Positions 27,776 to 36,806 of a DNA stretch of 64,000 nt are shown piece by piece. The first letter of the stretch is position 1. Each line of letters opens with the position of its first letter. Made by a program: the position numbers and the translations under genes. The notes beneath the pieces were generated by a model. That model ran no database searches. It saw only the letters and a program-made list of their open reading frames with translations, and was not told where the DNA came from. Source of the DNA: Castellaniella sp040276085 (GTDB lineage: Bacteria > Pseudomonadota > Gammaproteobacteria > Burkholderiales > Burkholderiaceae_B). The DNA is taken from NCBI RefSeq assembly GCF_040276085.1, contig NZ_JBELOK010000002.1, positions 1 through 64,000 on the forward strand, given 5' to 3'.

Positions 27776-29137
27776 TTAACGCAACACACTCAAGACATCT
27801 TCGATGCGGTCGACTGCTCGGATTTCCAGGCCTTCGATGGCCTGACGCGGCAGATTGGCACGCGGCACAACCGCCTGAGTAAACCCCAATTTGGCAGCCT
27901 CGCGCAGCCTTTCCTGCCCACGAGGCGCCGGGCGGATCTCACCCGCCAGGCCAATTTCGCCAAACGCCAGAAGGCCCTCGGGCAAGGCCTGATCACGCAT
28001 GGAAGACAAAATGGCCAACGCAACAGCAAGATCGGCCGCAGGCTCGATGATGCGAACCCCTCCCACGGCGTTTACAAAGACATCCTGATCAAAGGTCGCC
28101 ACCCCTGCGTGACGGTGCAAGACGGCCAGCAACATTGCCAACCGGCTGCTTTCAAGGCCTACCGAAAGCCGGCGGGGATTGGGCACATGCGCGGTATCCA
28201 CCAAAGCCTGCACTTCAACCAGCAGCGGCCGGGTGCCTTCTTGAGTAGCCATGACGCAAGACCCCGACACTTGGCGCGCATGGCCAGCCAAAAACAGCGC
28301 CGACGGATTGCTGACGCCTTTCAGGCCACGATCAGTCATCGCAAAGACGCCGAGTTCATTGACTGCACCGAAGCGATTTTTGATGGCCCGCACCAGGCGA
28401 AATGAAGAATGGGTATCGCCTTCGAAATACAGGACGGTATCTACGATGTGCTCAAGCACCCGGGGGCCGGCTAGTGCACCATCCTTGGTGACGTGCCCGA
28501 TCAGGATAAGGGTGATGCCTGTTTGCTTGGCCACACGGGTAAGCTGCGCCGCACACTCCCGAACCTGGGACACCGAGCCAGGCGCTGCGGTGAGTTCTCC
28601 CGAGTACAGCGTCTGGATGGAATCAATCACTGCCACATCAGGCTTGCGCTCTAGCAGGGCATGCGTGATCTGCTCGAGCTGGATTTCAGCCAACAGATCG
28701 ACTGATTCACCGGATACGCCCAGGCGTTGCGCCCGTAGTGCCACTTGCTCGGCTGATTCTTCGCCTGTGACATACAACACAGGCTGCTGGGCAGACAGGC
28801 TGGCAAGCGCCTGCAACAGCAGCGTGGATTTCCCGATACCGGGGTCGCCACCGATCAGGACAACCGCACCAGCGACCAGGCCACCGCCCAATACACGGTC
28901 GAACTCTTCGATACCCGTGGGGTTACGCGTGTGTTCACGCGCCTCGATGTCGGCCAGCCGGCGCACGGGGGCCGAGGCTGCCAGAGGTGCAAACCGATGG
29001 GCCGCCGAAGCGGTAGGCTCGCGGGATTCTTGCAGAGTGTTCCATGCGCCGCAGTGCGGGCAACGGCCTTCCCACTTGGCTGTGGTGCCACCACACTCGG
29101 TACACAGAAACAGGGATCGGGCTTTTGCTTTGGCCAT
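27776..29137 (-). CDS. radA: DNA repair protein RadA/Sms
   Basis: Hexameric DnaB-type branch-migration helicase used in recombination. 453 residues: an N-terminal zinc finger (CTECGGTTAKWEGRCPHCGAW), a RecA-like core with Walker A GGDPGIGKSTLL (about residue 97), the RadA-specific KNRFGAVNELGVF, and a C-terminal Lon-protease-like domain (DVFVNAVGGVRIIEPAADLAVA). The ATG overlaps the SDR stop by one base (TAATG). Confidence 0.96.
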   Translation of the reverse strand: MAKAKARSLFLCTECGGTTAKWEGRCPHCGAWNTLQESREPTASAAHRFAPLAASAPVRRLADIEAREHTRNPTGIEEFDRVLGGGLVAGAVVLIGGDPGIGKSTLLLQALASLSAQQPVLYVTGEESAEQVALRAQRLGVSGESVDLLAEIQLEQITHALLERKPDVAVIDSIQTLYSGELTAAPGSVSQVRECAAQLTRVAKQTGITLILIGHVTKDGALAGPRVLEHIVDTVLYFEGDTHSSFRLVRAIKNRFGAVNELGVFAMTDRGLKGVSNPSALFLAGHARQVSGSCVMATQEGTRPLLVEVQALVDTAHVPNPRRLSVGLESSRLAMLLAVLHRHAGVATFDQDVFVNAVGGVRIIEPAADLAVALAILSSMRDQALPEGLLAFGEIGLAGEIRPAPRGQERLREAAKLGFTQAVVPRANLPRQAIEGLEIRAVDRIEDVLSVLR

Positions 29138-29853
29138 TAGCGGCCCGCCAGGCTGCCGCCCCCGTCTACCCCTAATTCTTGTCCGGTGATAAATGCAGCT
29201 TCGTCACTTAGCAGAAACACCACGGCTGCAGCAACCTCATCGGCCTGCGCCAGACGCCCCAGCGGAATGGTAGACAGCACCGCACGCTCGGCATCGCTGC
29301 CCACTGGACACTCGGAGCGAAACTGGAGAGTCTCGACCGGGCCGGGAGACACTGCATTGACCGTTACACCGTATGGTGCGAGCTCGAGTGCCCAGGTGCG
29401 TGTGCACCCCAGCAAGGCGCTTTTCGCAGCCGAGTAGCTGGTATGGCCGGCGGCACCATGCACCGCACGGCTGCAGAGGTTGACAATACGCCCGGCCTTG
29501 CGGGCCTTCATCCCCGGGACAAATGCCTGCACGGCCTGAACAGCCACACGCACGTTGAGATCAAAGGCCTGATACAGGGAAGCCAGATCAACTTCTCCGA
29601 GGGGTTCGGCCATGGCCGGGCCCACACAGTTGACCACAGCATCCACCGGATATTTTTCGCGAATCACCCGCAGAAGCTCTTCAGTTTCGCCGGCGTTGGC
29701 CAAGTCGCACGCATACAGATATCCGGGAAAATCGATATCGGCGGTATGTCGGGCCAAGCCCACGACATGACAGCCTTGGTCGGCCAATCGCTGGCTGACG
29801 GCCCAACCGATACCTTTGGTGGCACCCGTGACGAGGACGCAACTGTTTTTCAT
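29137..29853 (-). CDS. Short-chain dehydrogenase/reductase (FabG-like)
   Basis: Classical SDR of 238 residues: VLVTGATKGIGWAVSQRL (cofactor loop), NCVGPA (about residue 80), the active-site Ser and SYSAAKSALLG (YxxxK), and VNAVSPGPVET. The ATG at 29853 is preceded by AGGGA; the upstream extension lacks similarity to SDRs. It resembles 3-oxoacyl-ACP reductases, but the fatty-acid genes are not nearby, so the substrate is open. It starts 14 bases after alr in the alr-SDR-radA-tauE-kdkA operon. Confidence 0.87.
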   Translation of the reverse strand: MKNSCVLVTGATKGIGWAVSQRLADQGCHVVGLARHTADIDFPGYLYACDLANAGETEELLRVIREKYPVDAVVNCVGPAMAEPLGEVDLASLYQAFDLNVRVAVQAVQAFVPGMKARKAGRIVNLCSRAVHGAAGHTSYSAAKSALLGCTRTWALELAPYGVTVNAVSPGPVETLQFRSECPVGSDAERAVLSTIPLGRLAQADEVAAAVVFLLSDEAAFITGQELGVDGGGSLAGR

Positions 29854-29867
29854 GGGGATCCCTGGAG

Positions 29868-30983
29868 TTAGATCTCGCGCCGTGGCACACGAGGCGCCAC
29901 GGCACAAAGGAGTTCGTAGCCTATGGTGCCACAGGCCTGGGCAACCGCATCCACCGAAGGCCCACCCTGGCCCCACAGTACAACACTGGAGCCGACATGT
30001 GCATCGGGTATCGGCTGGAGGTCGACCGCCAACATATCCATGGACACGCGGCCAACGAGGCGGGTTTCAATCCCATCTACGGTAACCGGGGTGCCCGTGG
30101 GGGCGTGCCGTGGATAACCATCCGCGTACCCACAAGCCACGATCCCTATTTTCATGGCCTCAGGCGCACGAAAGGTTTGCCCATAGCCGACGGCTTCTCC
30201 TGCCGGCACAATATGTGTGCTGATGAGGCGTGCACTGAGTGTCATGGCCGGCAACAGGCCAAAATGACTGGCAGGCTTATCTGCAAACGGTGACGCCCCA
30301 TAAAGACAAATGCCTGGGCGTACCCACTGGTTGGCGGCACCAACCGCAGCGGCAAAACCAGGGGTCAGCGTAGCAGCAGAGTTACACACACTGACCGGGC
30401 CGGGTAAGCCTTGGGTAGCCTGAATAAAGCAGTCCATCTGCGCCCGCGTGACGGCCACGTCGTCGTCCGCCCGTGCGAAATGCGTCATTTTGCCGACAGA
30501 CCCCAACACACCACTGGTGTGCAGGGCCTGTGCCCGGGCAAACGCTGCACGGTATTGCGCTGGCTGGAAACCCAGGCGGTTCATGCCGCTGTCCAGTTTG
30601 ACCATGGCATCCAGTGGTGTACGCAACAGGGCACTCTCAAGCATTTCGAGTTGCTCGGTGCAATGAATGGTGGTCTGGATGCAGTAATGCAAAAGAATCT
30701 CCAGATCGGCGGGCTCAAAAAAGCCTTCGAGCAACAGCAAGGGCCCTGTCCAGCCAGCTTCGCGGCACTGAATGGCTTCGTCGAGATCCAGCATCGCCAG
30801 GCCATCCGCTTGGGCAAACCCCTTTAGGGCTGCGGCTACCCCATGACCGTAGCCCCGGGATTTCATGACCGCCCACACAAAGGGCGCCGCACCTGGCGCA
30901 TCCTGGGACAGGCGTTGAGCCACTTGTTGCAGATTATGGGACAAAGCCCCTGTATCGACCGTCACCAGGATTGGACGCGGCAT
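29868..30983 (-). CDS. alr: Alanine racemase
   Basis: PLP enzyme making D-alanine for peptidoglycan. 371 residues from ATG 30983, which has GAGGA at good spacing. The family motif carrying the PLP lysine normally reads AVVKANAYGHG; here the aligned stretch is FVWAVMKSRGYGHGVAAAL, with the lysine kept but A-N-A changed to S-R-G. The C-terminal half has the racemase features YGQTFRAPEAMKIGIVACGYADGYPR (catalytic Tyr region) and RVSMDMLAVDL. It is divergent from hpnC with 70 bases between the start codons. Confidence 0.92.
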   Translation of the reverse strand: MPRPILVTVDTGALSHNLQQVAQRLSQDAPGAAPFVWAVMKSRGYGHGVAAALKGFAQADGLAMLDLDEAIQCREAGWTGPLLLLEGFFEPADLEILLHYCIQTTIHCTEQLEMLESALLRTPLDAMVKLDSGMNRLGFQPAQYRAAFARAQALHTSGVLGSVGKMTHFARADDDVAVTRAQMDCFIQATQGLPGPVSVCNSAATLTPGFAAAVGAANQWVRPGICLYGASPFADKPASHFGLLPAMTLSARLISTHIVPAGEAVGYGQTFRAPEAMKIGIVACGYADGYPRHAPTGTPVTVDGIETRLVGRVSMDMLAVDLQPIPDAHVGSSVVLWGQGGPSVDAVAQACGTIGYELLCAVAPRVPRREI

Positions 30984-31053
30984 GGGATCCTCATGAAACA
31001 GAAAAGCGGGGCACACGCGCCTCGCCAACTGAGGATCAGTATACTGCCGCTTA

Positions 31054-31947
31054 ATGGCCATCGATCACTACGAAAACTTCCCTGTCGCATCACTTCTGTT
31101 GCCGGCCAGGCTGCGCCCTGCCGTGCAAACCCTATACGCATTTGCACGCGGCGCAGACGACCTGGCCGATGAAGGCGACGCAGATACCGCAACGCGCCGG
31201 GAGGTGCTCGAGCGTTGGCGCCTGGCCGTACAGGATCTGGGCGCTCACCAGACTGTTCGCGTTGCCCTGTCCGCCGAAGACAGCGTAATCTTCGAGCGCC
31301 TGCGCCTGACCATCGCAAAACATCAATTACCGATTCAACCTCTGCTGGATCTGCTGTCCGCCTTTATTCAGGATCTGGACGTTACCCACTATCCTGACGA
31401 GACTGCCTTGAAAGACTACTGCCGACGCTCGGCCAACCCTGTGGGCCGGCTGATGCTGCACCTGTTTGGCGCCACCAGTTCTCAAGACATCGAGCAATCG
31501 GATGCCATCTGCACCGGGCTGCAGCGCGTCAATTTTTGCCAGGACGTGGCAATCGACCAGGCCAAAGGCCGCTGTTATATCCCGCTAGAATGCCTGGCAC
31601 GGCACCATGTCACCCTGCCGGCACTGGCTGATCTCTGCCAGAATCCACCCGCGCAAGCGCCTGCACCCTGGCAGGCAGTATTGCGCGAACAGGCCCGGCA
31701 GGCGCAACACGCCCTGCTTGCCGGCAGCCCCCTGGCCTGGCGCCTGCCGGGACGCATCGGCTGGGAGCTGCGGCTGGTGGTACTGGGAGGATTGCGCATC
31801 CTCGAAAAACTGGCGGCTGGTGGTTACAACCCTTACGCCAATCGGCCCATCGTGGGTCGGCAAGATAGCTTCCTGCTATGCTGGCGCGCATTCGGCCGGC
31901 CTCGCCCGGCACAAGACACAGCCTTACCCTTAAGCCATGACACCTGA
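31054..31947 (+). CDS. hpnC: Hydroxysqualene synthase HpnC
   Basis: Squalene/phytoene synthase family. In the HpnCDE route HpnC converts presqualene diphosphate to hydroxysqualene. 297 residues with the start IDHYENFPVASLLLPARLRP, the first Asp-rich motif GADDLADE (about residue 33), the Arg in SANPVGRLMLHLFG, and the second Asp motif NFCQDVAIDQAKGRCYIPLE. TATACT at 31040-31045 lies only nine bases before the ATG, so a very short leader is possible. It overlaps hpnD by 11 bases. Confidence 0.9.
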   Translation: MAIDHYENFPVASLLLPARLRPAVQTLYAFARGADDLADEGDADTATRREVLERWRLAVQDLGAHQTVRVALSAEDSVIFERLRLTIAKHQLPIQPLLDLLSAFIQDLDVTHYPDETALKDYCRRSANPVGRLMLHLFGATSSQDIEQSDAICTGLQRVNFCQDVAIDQAKGRCYIPLECLARHHVTLPALADLCQNPPAQAPAPWQAVLREQARQAQHALLAGSPLAWRLPGRIGWELRLVVLGGLRILEKLAAGGYNPYANRPIVGRQDSFLLCWRAFGRPRPAQDTALPLSHDT

Positions 31948-32800
31948 CGATTACTGCCAGCAAAAGGCCGCCCAAAGCGGCTCGAGCTTTTACTACTCAT
32001 TTTTGTTTCTACCCACGCAGCAACGGCACGCCATTACGGCGCTGTATGCCTTTTGCCGTGAAGTGGATGACATCGTGGACAACGCCGAAGAAGCCTCGGT
32101 GGCACGCATGAAACTGGCCTGGTGGCGCGGCCAGGTCGACCTGATGTTTGACGGTACGCCAGACCACCCTGTGGCCATTGCACTGGCGCCTCATATCAAA
32201 ACCTTTGGGCTTGAGTCTGCCCCGTTCTACGCCATAATCGAAGGCATGGAAATGGATCTGGACCAGTTTCGCTACGATGACTGGAACGCCCTGAAAGAAT
32301 ACTGTTGGCGCGCCGCAGGTGTGGTGGGAGATTTATCTGCCCGTATTTTTGGGTACACCGATGCGCGCACCCTGCAATATGCCGAAACCCTGGGGCTGGC
32401 GTTTCAGATGACCAACATCATCAGGGACGTGGGCGACGACGCCCGGCGCGGGCGGATTTACCTGCCAGCCGATGAGATGCAACAGCATGGCGTTACCGTA
32501 GACGACATCCTGGACGGCCACCACACAGCAGCATTTGAAGCCCTGATGCGGCAACAGACGCAACGTGCACAATCTCTATACCGGGATGCCATGCGCCTGC
32601 TGCCGGAAACCGACCGGCGCGCCCAGAGGCCCGGGCTCATGATGGCAGCCATCTATCACACCCTGCTGGGCGAGATCGAACGCGACGGCTGGCATGTCCT
32701 GAACCAACGCATCACCCTTACGCCCATCCGGAAATTCTGGCTGGCCTGGAAGGTGTGGGTGGGCGGCGGCGCGGGCCTGATACGCCGTCTGTCTGCATGA
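31937..32800 (+). CDS. hpnD: Presqualene diphosphate synthase HpnD
   Basis: Condenses two farnesyl diphosphates to presqualene diphosphate. 287 residues: SSFYYSFLFLPTQQRHAITALYAFCREVDDIVDN (first Asp-rich motif), YCWRAAGVVGDLSARIFG, and LAFQMTNIIRDVGDDARRGRIYLP (second Asp-rich motif). This is the normal length and architecture for HpnD, distinct from the shorter-motif HpnC upstream. The stop overlaps hpnE by four bases (ATGA). Confidence 0.92.
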   Translation: MTPDDYCQQKAAQSGSSFYYSFLFLPTQQRHAITALYAFCREVDDIVDNAEEASVARMKLAWWRGQVDLMFDGTPDHPVAIALAPHIKTFGLESAPFYAIIEGMEMDLDQFRYDDWNALKEYCWRAAGVVGDLSARIFGYTDARTLQYAETLGLAFQMTNIIRDVGDDARRGRIYLPADEMQQHGVTVDDILDGHHTAAFEALMRQQTQRAQSLYRDAMRLLPETDRRAQRPGLMMAAIYHTLLGEIERDGWHVLNQRITLTPIRKFWLAWKVWVGGGAGLIRRLSA

Positions 32801-34089
32801 AGCTTGCCGTCATTGGCGCCGGTTGGGCTGGCTTGGCCGCTGCAATCCATGCGCTGCGGCAAGGGCATGACGTTCATGTCTACGAGGCGGCCGCCGCTGC
32901 CGGCGGGCGCGCACGACACATCCGTAACCCGGCACTGGCCACGGCCACAGATAATGGGCAACATATTTTGCTGGGTGCCTATCACGCCTCCCTTGGCATG
33001 ATGGCCCAACTGGGTGTCGATCCCCAATCTGCCTTTTACCGATACTCCCTGAATCTTCAGTCAGCAGATCAAAGCCTGAGACTCTCATTTTGGCCTTTGC
33101 CAGCGCCTTTTCACCAACTTGGGGTGATGTTCGGCAGCAAAGGCTTGCAAGGCTGGCGCGGCCGCCTGCACCTGAATCGGGTTCTGCGGTCCCTGGACAA
33201 TCCGGTGATCCCCGCGGACATGAATGCAGCCCTCTGGCTGCAACAACTGGGGTGCCCACCCCGGCTGCAAAACGTCTTGTGGGCACCGCTTTGTCTGGCT
33301 GCCACCAATACCGCTCTGGAGCACACGGATGCCCGTTTGCTGGCACACTTGCTGGCCAAGAGCCTGGGTGCCCACCCCGGCGACAGCGATCTGCTGATCC
33401 CGCGAGGTCATCTCCACGATCTGTGGCCTCGCCAGGCCTGCGCACAGCTGGGCGACCGACTGAGCCGCGAACGCATCACACAATTGCAAGCTGGCCCGGC
33501 AAACACCTGGTACTTGAACGGCAAATGCCATGATCGGGTGATTGTTGCAACGTCCGCACGCGAAGCCCGGCGGCTGCTGTCTCCCCTGCCCGGTGCCAAT
33601 CTCTGGCTGGACACCTGGCCCTTGCCCCAAATGGCAGCCATCGGCACACTGAGCCTACGCCTGAGCCGACCCTGGAACTCGGGGCACGCCATGCTGCTGC
33701 TGCAAGACAACCCTGCCCGGCAAGCATGGGGGCAATGGATGTTTGACGCCAGTGCTTATGCAAACACAGCCGAAGCCCGATCCATGGCGCACATTGTGAT
33801 CGGACGGGCCCAGCGCTACGCCGACACAGCCCCGGACACGATTTTTAACGGCGTGCTGCAGCAGATTCGAGACCAGGCCAAACACCCTTTACCGGCCGTC
33901 GAGCAGTGGTCTTTGATTACAGAAAAGCACGCTACTTTTGATGTGGTGCCAGGCCTGAAACGCCCGGGCACGGAGCCCCCCTGGCCAGGCCTTTATCTGG
34001 CCGGCGACTGGACAGACACGGGCTTCCCGGCTGTATTGGAAGGTGCCGTACGCAGTGGCCTGAAAGCGGCACAACAGGCCACTGAGTAA
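32797..34089 (+). CDS. hpnE: Hydroxysqualene dehydroxylase HpnE
   Basis: FAD-dependent amine-oxidase-fold enzyme that reduces hydroxysqualene to squalene. 430 residues from the ATG in the hpnD stop: KLAVIGAGWAGLAAAIHALRQGHDVHVYEAA (dinucleotide-binding fold, Glu for the FAD ribose), GGRARHI, DNGQHILLGAYHASLGMM, LLIPRGHLHDLWP, and the C-terminal FAD motif LYLAGDWTDTGFPAVLEGAVRSG. It completes a three-gene squalene operon; hpnF (squalene-hopene cyclase) does not follow. It ends 15 bases from the convergent thrC stop. Confidence 0.92.
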   Translation: MKLAVIGAGWAGLAAAIHALRQGHDVHVYEAAAAAGGRARHIRNPALATATDNGQHILLGAYHASLGMMAQLGVDPQSAFYRYSLNLQSADQSLRLSFWPLPAPFHQLGVMFGSKGLQGWRGRLHLNRVLRSLDNPVIPADMNAALWLQQLGCPPRLQNVLWAPLCLAATNTALEHTDARLLAHLLAKSLGAHPGDSDLLIPRGHLHDLWPRQACAQLGDRLSRERITQLQAGPANTWYLNGKCHDRVIVATSAREARRLLSPLPGANLWLDTWPLPQMAAIGTLSLRLSRPWNSGHAMLLLQDNPARQAWGQWMFDASAYANTAEARSMAHIVIGRAQRYADTAPDTIFNGVLQQIRDQAKHPLPAVEQWSLITEKHATFDVVPGLKRPGTEPPWPGLYLAGDWTDTGFPAVLEGAVRSGLKAAQQATE

Positions 34090-34104
34090 GGCAATCAGCC
34101 CACG

Positions 34105-35505
34105 CTACAAGGCGTGCCGACGAAGATAATCGGCCACCAGACCGGCGTCGCAATCCATGACCTCAAAGCGCTGTGGTTGCTGCTGCAAATCCCGCAGTGC
34201 CTCTGGAATTTCGGGCTGTCGGCCGGTTGCCTCAAGAATGGTTTCAGAGAACTTGGCCGGTAACGCTGTTTCGAGCACCAGCATCGGGATACCCGGATCA
34301 AGGTGCGACAGGGCGACATGCACGCCGTCTGCCGTGTGCGGATCAATCAGCAAGCCCGACTCCTGGTATACCGCCCGGATGGTGGCCAGACGATCGGCAT
34401 GCGTACTGGTGCCCGCAACAAAGCCGTAGCGCTCTGTGAACTGCGATTTAAGGTCGGAGAGGTCGAACTGGCCGTCTTGCTTCAGGGCGGACATCAGACT
34501 GCGAACCCGAGCCGGATCCTGCGCCACCAGATCAAACACAAAGCGCTCGAAATTGGAGGCCCGCGAAATATCCATCGAGGGACTGGAGGTGGCGTACGTT
34601 TGGTTGGCCGGCCGTGGCCGATACACCCCAGTGCGGAAAAATTCTTCAAGGACGTTGTTTTCGTTGCTGGCCAAAACCAGGCGATGAATGGGCACCCCCA
34701 TCCGACGCGCCAGATGGCCGGCCAGAATATTGCCAAAGTTGCCCGACGGCACCGCAAACGAGACCTTTTGATCCGGCCCGGTGGTGGCACGCAGCCAACC
34801 CCAGACGTAATACACAATCTGTGCGGCAATGCGTGCCCAGTTGATGGAATTGACGGCACCCAGATTGTGGCGATTCTTGAAATCGAGATCGCCGGAGAGT
34901 GCCTTGACGATATCCTGGCATTCGTCAAACACACCCCGTACCGCAATATTGTGGATATTGGCGTCTTGCAACGAATACATCTGCGCGCGCTGGAAAGCGC
35001 TCATGCGTCCATGAGGCGACAGCATGAACACCGCCACACCACGCTTGCCACGCAAGGCGTATTCGGCGGCAGACCCAGTGTCTCCCGAGGTGGCACCCAG
35101 CACATTGAGGGTTTGGCCACGCTGCGCCAGCACGTACTCGAACACCTGTCCCAGAAACTGCATGGCCATGTCCTTGAACGCCAGCGTAGGGCCCTCGGAC
35201 AAGCCCAGCAACGACACGCCGGGGCGCAATGGCTTTAATGGTGCAATCCGGGGAAACACCTCGGGGGCATAGGCGGCTTGCGTGAGGCGCTGCAAGTCAT
35301 TGGTGGGAATGTCGTCGATGAATAAGCCCAGTACCTGGGCGGCGAGCTCGGCATAGGACAGGCTGCGCCAGGATTCAAGCTGTGTCTTGGAAATTTGCGG
35401 CAGGGAGACCGGCAAGGCCAGGCCGCCATCGGGCGCCAGGCCCTCAAGCAGGATGTCGCAAAATGGCATAGGGGCCATACCGCCCCGGGTAGACTGATAT
35501 TTCAT
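34105..35505 (-). CDS. thrC: Threonine synthase
   Basis: PLP enzyme converting O-phosphohomoserine to threonine. 466 residues of the long proteobacterial type: start KYQSTRGGMAPMPFCDILLEGLAPDGGLALP, PLP lysine in PTLAFKDMAMQFLG, the Gly-rich phosphate loop SGDTGSAAEYALRGK, and VPSGNFGNILAGHLARRMG. The ATG overlaps the hom stop by four bases; it is the last gene of alaC-hom-thrC. Confidence 0.96.
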   Translation of the reverse strand: MKYQSTRGGMAPMPFCDILLEGLAPDGGLALPVSLPQISKTQLESWRSLSYAELAAQVLGLFIDDIPTNDLQRLTQAAYAPEVFPRIAPLKPLRPGVSLLGLSEGPTLAFKDMAMQFLGQVFEYVLAQRGQTLNVLGATSGDTGSAAEYALRGKRGVAVFMLSPHGRMSAFQRAQMYSLQDANIHNIAVRGVFDECQDIVKALSGDLDFKNRHNLGAVNSINWARIAAQIVYYVWGWLRATTGPDQKVSFAVPSGNFGNILAGHLARRMGVPIHRLVLASNENNVLEEFFRTGVYRPRPANQTYATSSPSMDISRASNFERFVFDLVAQDPARVRSLMSALKQDGQFDLSDLKSQFTERYGFVAGTSTHADRLATIRAVYQESGLLIDPHTADGVHVALSHLDPGIPMLVLETALPAKFSETILEATGRQPEIPEALRDLQQQPQRFEVMDCDAGLVADYLRRHAL

Positions 35506-36806
35506 GAGAAATTCTCCACGCGCAGACGGGTGACATCAGAGCGGACAAAAGACTGCTTTTGCATCACTTGCAAGGCAGCATCCACATCGCCTTCACGGGT
35601 TTCGTGGGTGAGGAAAATAATGTCGGCCTGCTGGTCACCGTGCGGCTGCTGGAACATTGACCCCACAGAAATCCCCGCACCAGACAGAATCCGTGCCAAA
35701 TCGGCCAGCACGCCCGGCACATCATCCACACGCAAGCGCAAATAAAAGCTGGAATGCACTTCTGCCATCGGCAGCACAGGAATATCCACCACGGCCTCTG
35801 GCTGGAAAGCCAGGTAGGGAACCTGGTGCTCGGGATCAGCCATTTGCAAACGCGCAACGTCGACCAGATCGGCCACGACGGCTGATGCCGTGGGCAAAGC
35901 CCCGGCCCCTTGTCCATAATACATGGACAAACCCACAGCATCACCCCTGACAAGCACGGCATTCATGGCACCTTCGACATTGGCCAGAAGGCAGTCGGCC
36001 GGCACCAACGTGGGGTGCACCCGAAGCTCGATGCCATCCGGGCGCCGGCGGGTGATACCCAGCAGCTTGATGCGATACCCCAGACGCTCGGCGTGCACGA
36101 TGTCTTCGGAAGCCAGATGGGAGATACCCTCAGTGGTGACTTTGTCAAACTGCACCGGGATGCCAAAGGCAAGCGACGCCAACAAAGTAAGCTTGTGCGC
36201 GGCATCCACACCTTCGATATCGAAGGTTGGGTCGGCTTCTGCATATCCTAATCGCTGGGCCTCGGCCAGTACGGTTTCGAAGGGCAGCCCACGCTGGCGC
36301 ATTTCGGAGAGAATAAAGTTGGTGGTGCCATTGATAATGCCGGCCACCCACTGGATACGATTGGCTGTCAGGCCTTCGCGGATCGCCTTGATGATCGGAA
36401 TTCCACCGGCAACCGCCGCCTCGAAAGCCACCATTACTCCGCGGGCCTGGGCCGCCGCGAAAATCTCGTTCCCATGCACGGCCAGCAAGGCCTTGTTGGC
36501 CGTGACCACATGCTTTCCGTGCTCGATCGCCTGAAGAATGCAGGCTCTGGCAAACGTATCGCCCCCCATGAGCTCGACGACGACGTCGATATCCGGATCA
36601 CTCACAAGCTCAAGCGCATTGCTCACAATGCGGACGTCAGGCCCAACCAGCGCCCGCGCCTTGGCAACATCACGCACAGCCACGGCAGTGACTTCGATGG
36701 ACCGCCCGGCACGACGCGCGATCTCGCTGCCATTTTGCGCCAGTACTGTCCAGACACCCCCGCCAACAACACCCAAGCCTAACAAGCCGATTCGAACTGG
36801 TTTCAT
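35502..36806 (-). CDS. hom: Homoserine dehydrogenase
   Basis: Reduces aspartate semialdehyde to homoserine. 434 residues: GLLGLGVVGGGVWTVL (NAD(P)-binding), VVTANKALLAVHG, the signature AGIINGTTNFILSEM, the catalytic region EADPTFDIEGVDAAHKL, and a C-terminal ACT domain (about residues 350-434, FYLRLRVDDVPGVLADLARIL) for threonine feedback. It is monofunctional, with no fused aspartokinase. It overlaps both alaC and thrC by four bases. Confidence 0.96.
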   Translation of the reverse strand: MKPVRIGLLGLGVVGGGVWTVLAQNGSEIARRAGRSIEVTAVAVRDVAKARALVGPDVRIVSNALELVSDPDIDVVVELMGGDTFARACILQAIEHGKHVVTANKALLAVHGNEIFAAAQARGVMVAFEAAVAGGIPIIKAIREGLTANRIQWVAGIINGTTNFILSEMRQRGLPFETVLAEAQRLGYAEADPTFDIEGVDAAHKLTLLASLAFGIPVQFDKVTTEGISHLASEDIVHAERLGYRIKLLGITRRRPDGIELRVHPTLVPADCLLANVEGAMNAVLVRGDAVGLSMYYGQGAGALPTASAVVADLVDVARLQMADPEHQVPYLAFQPEAVVDIPVLPMAEVHSSFYLRLRVDDVPGVLADLARILSGAGISVGSMFQQPHGDQQADIIFLTHETREGDVDAALQVMQKQSFVRSDVTRLRVENFS

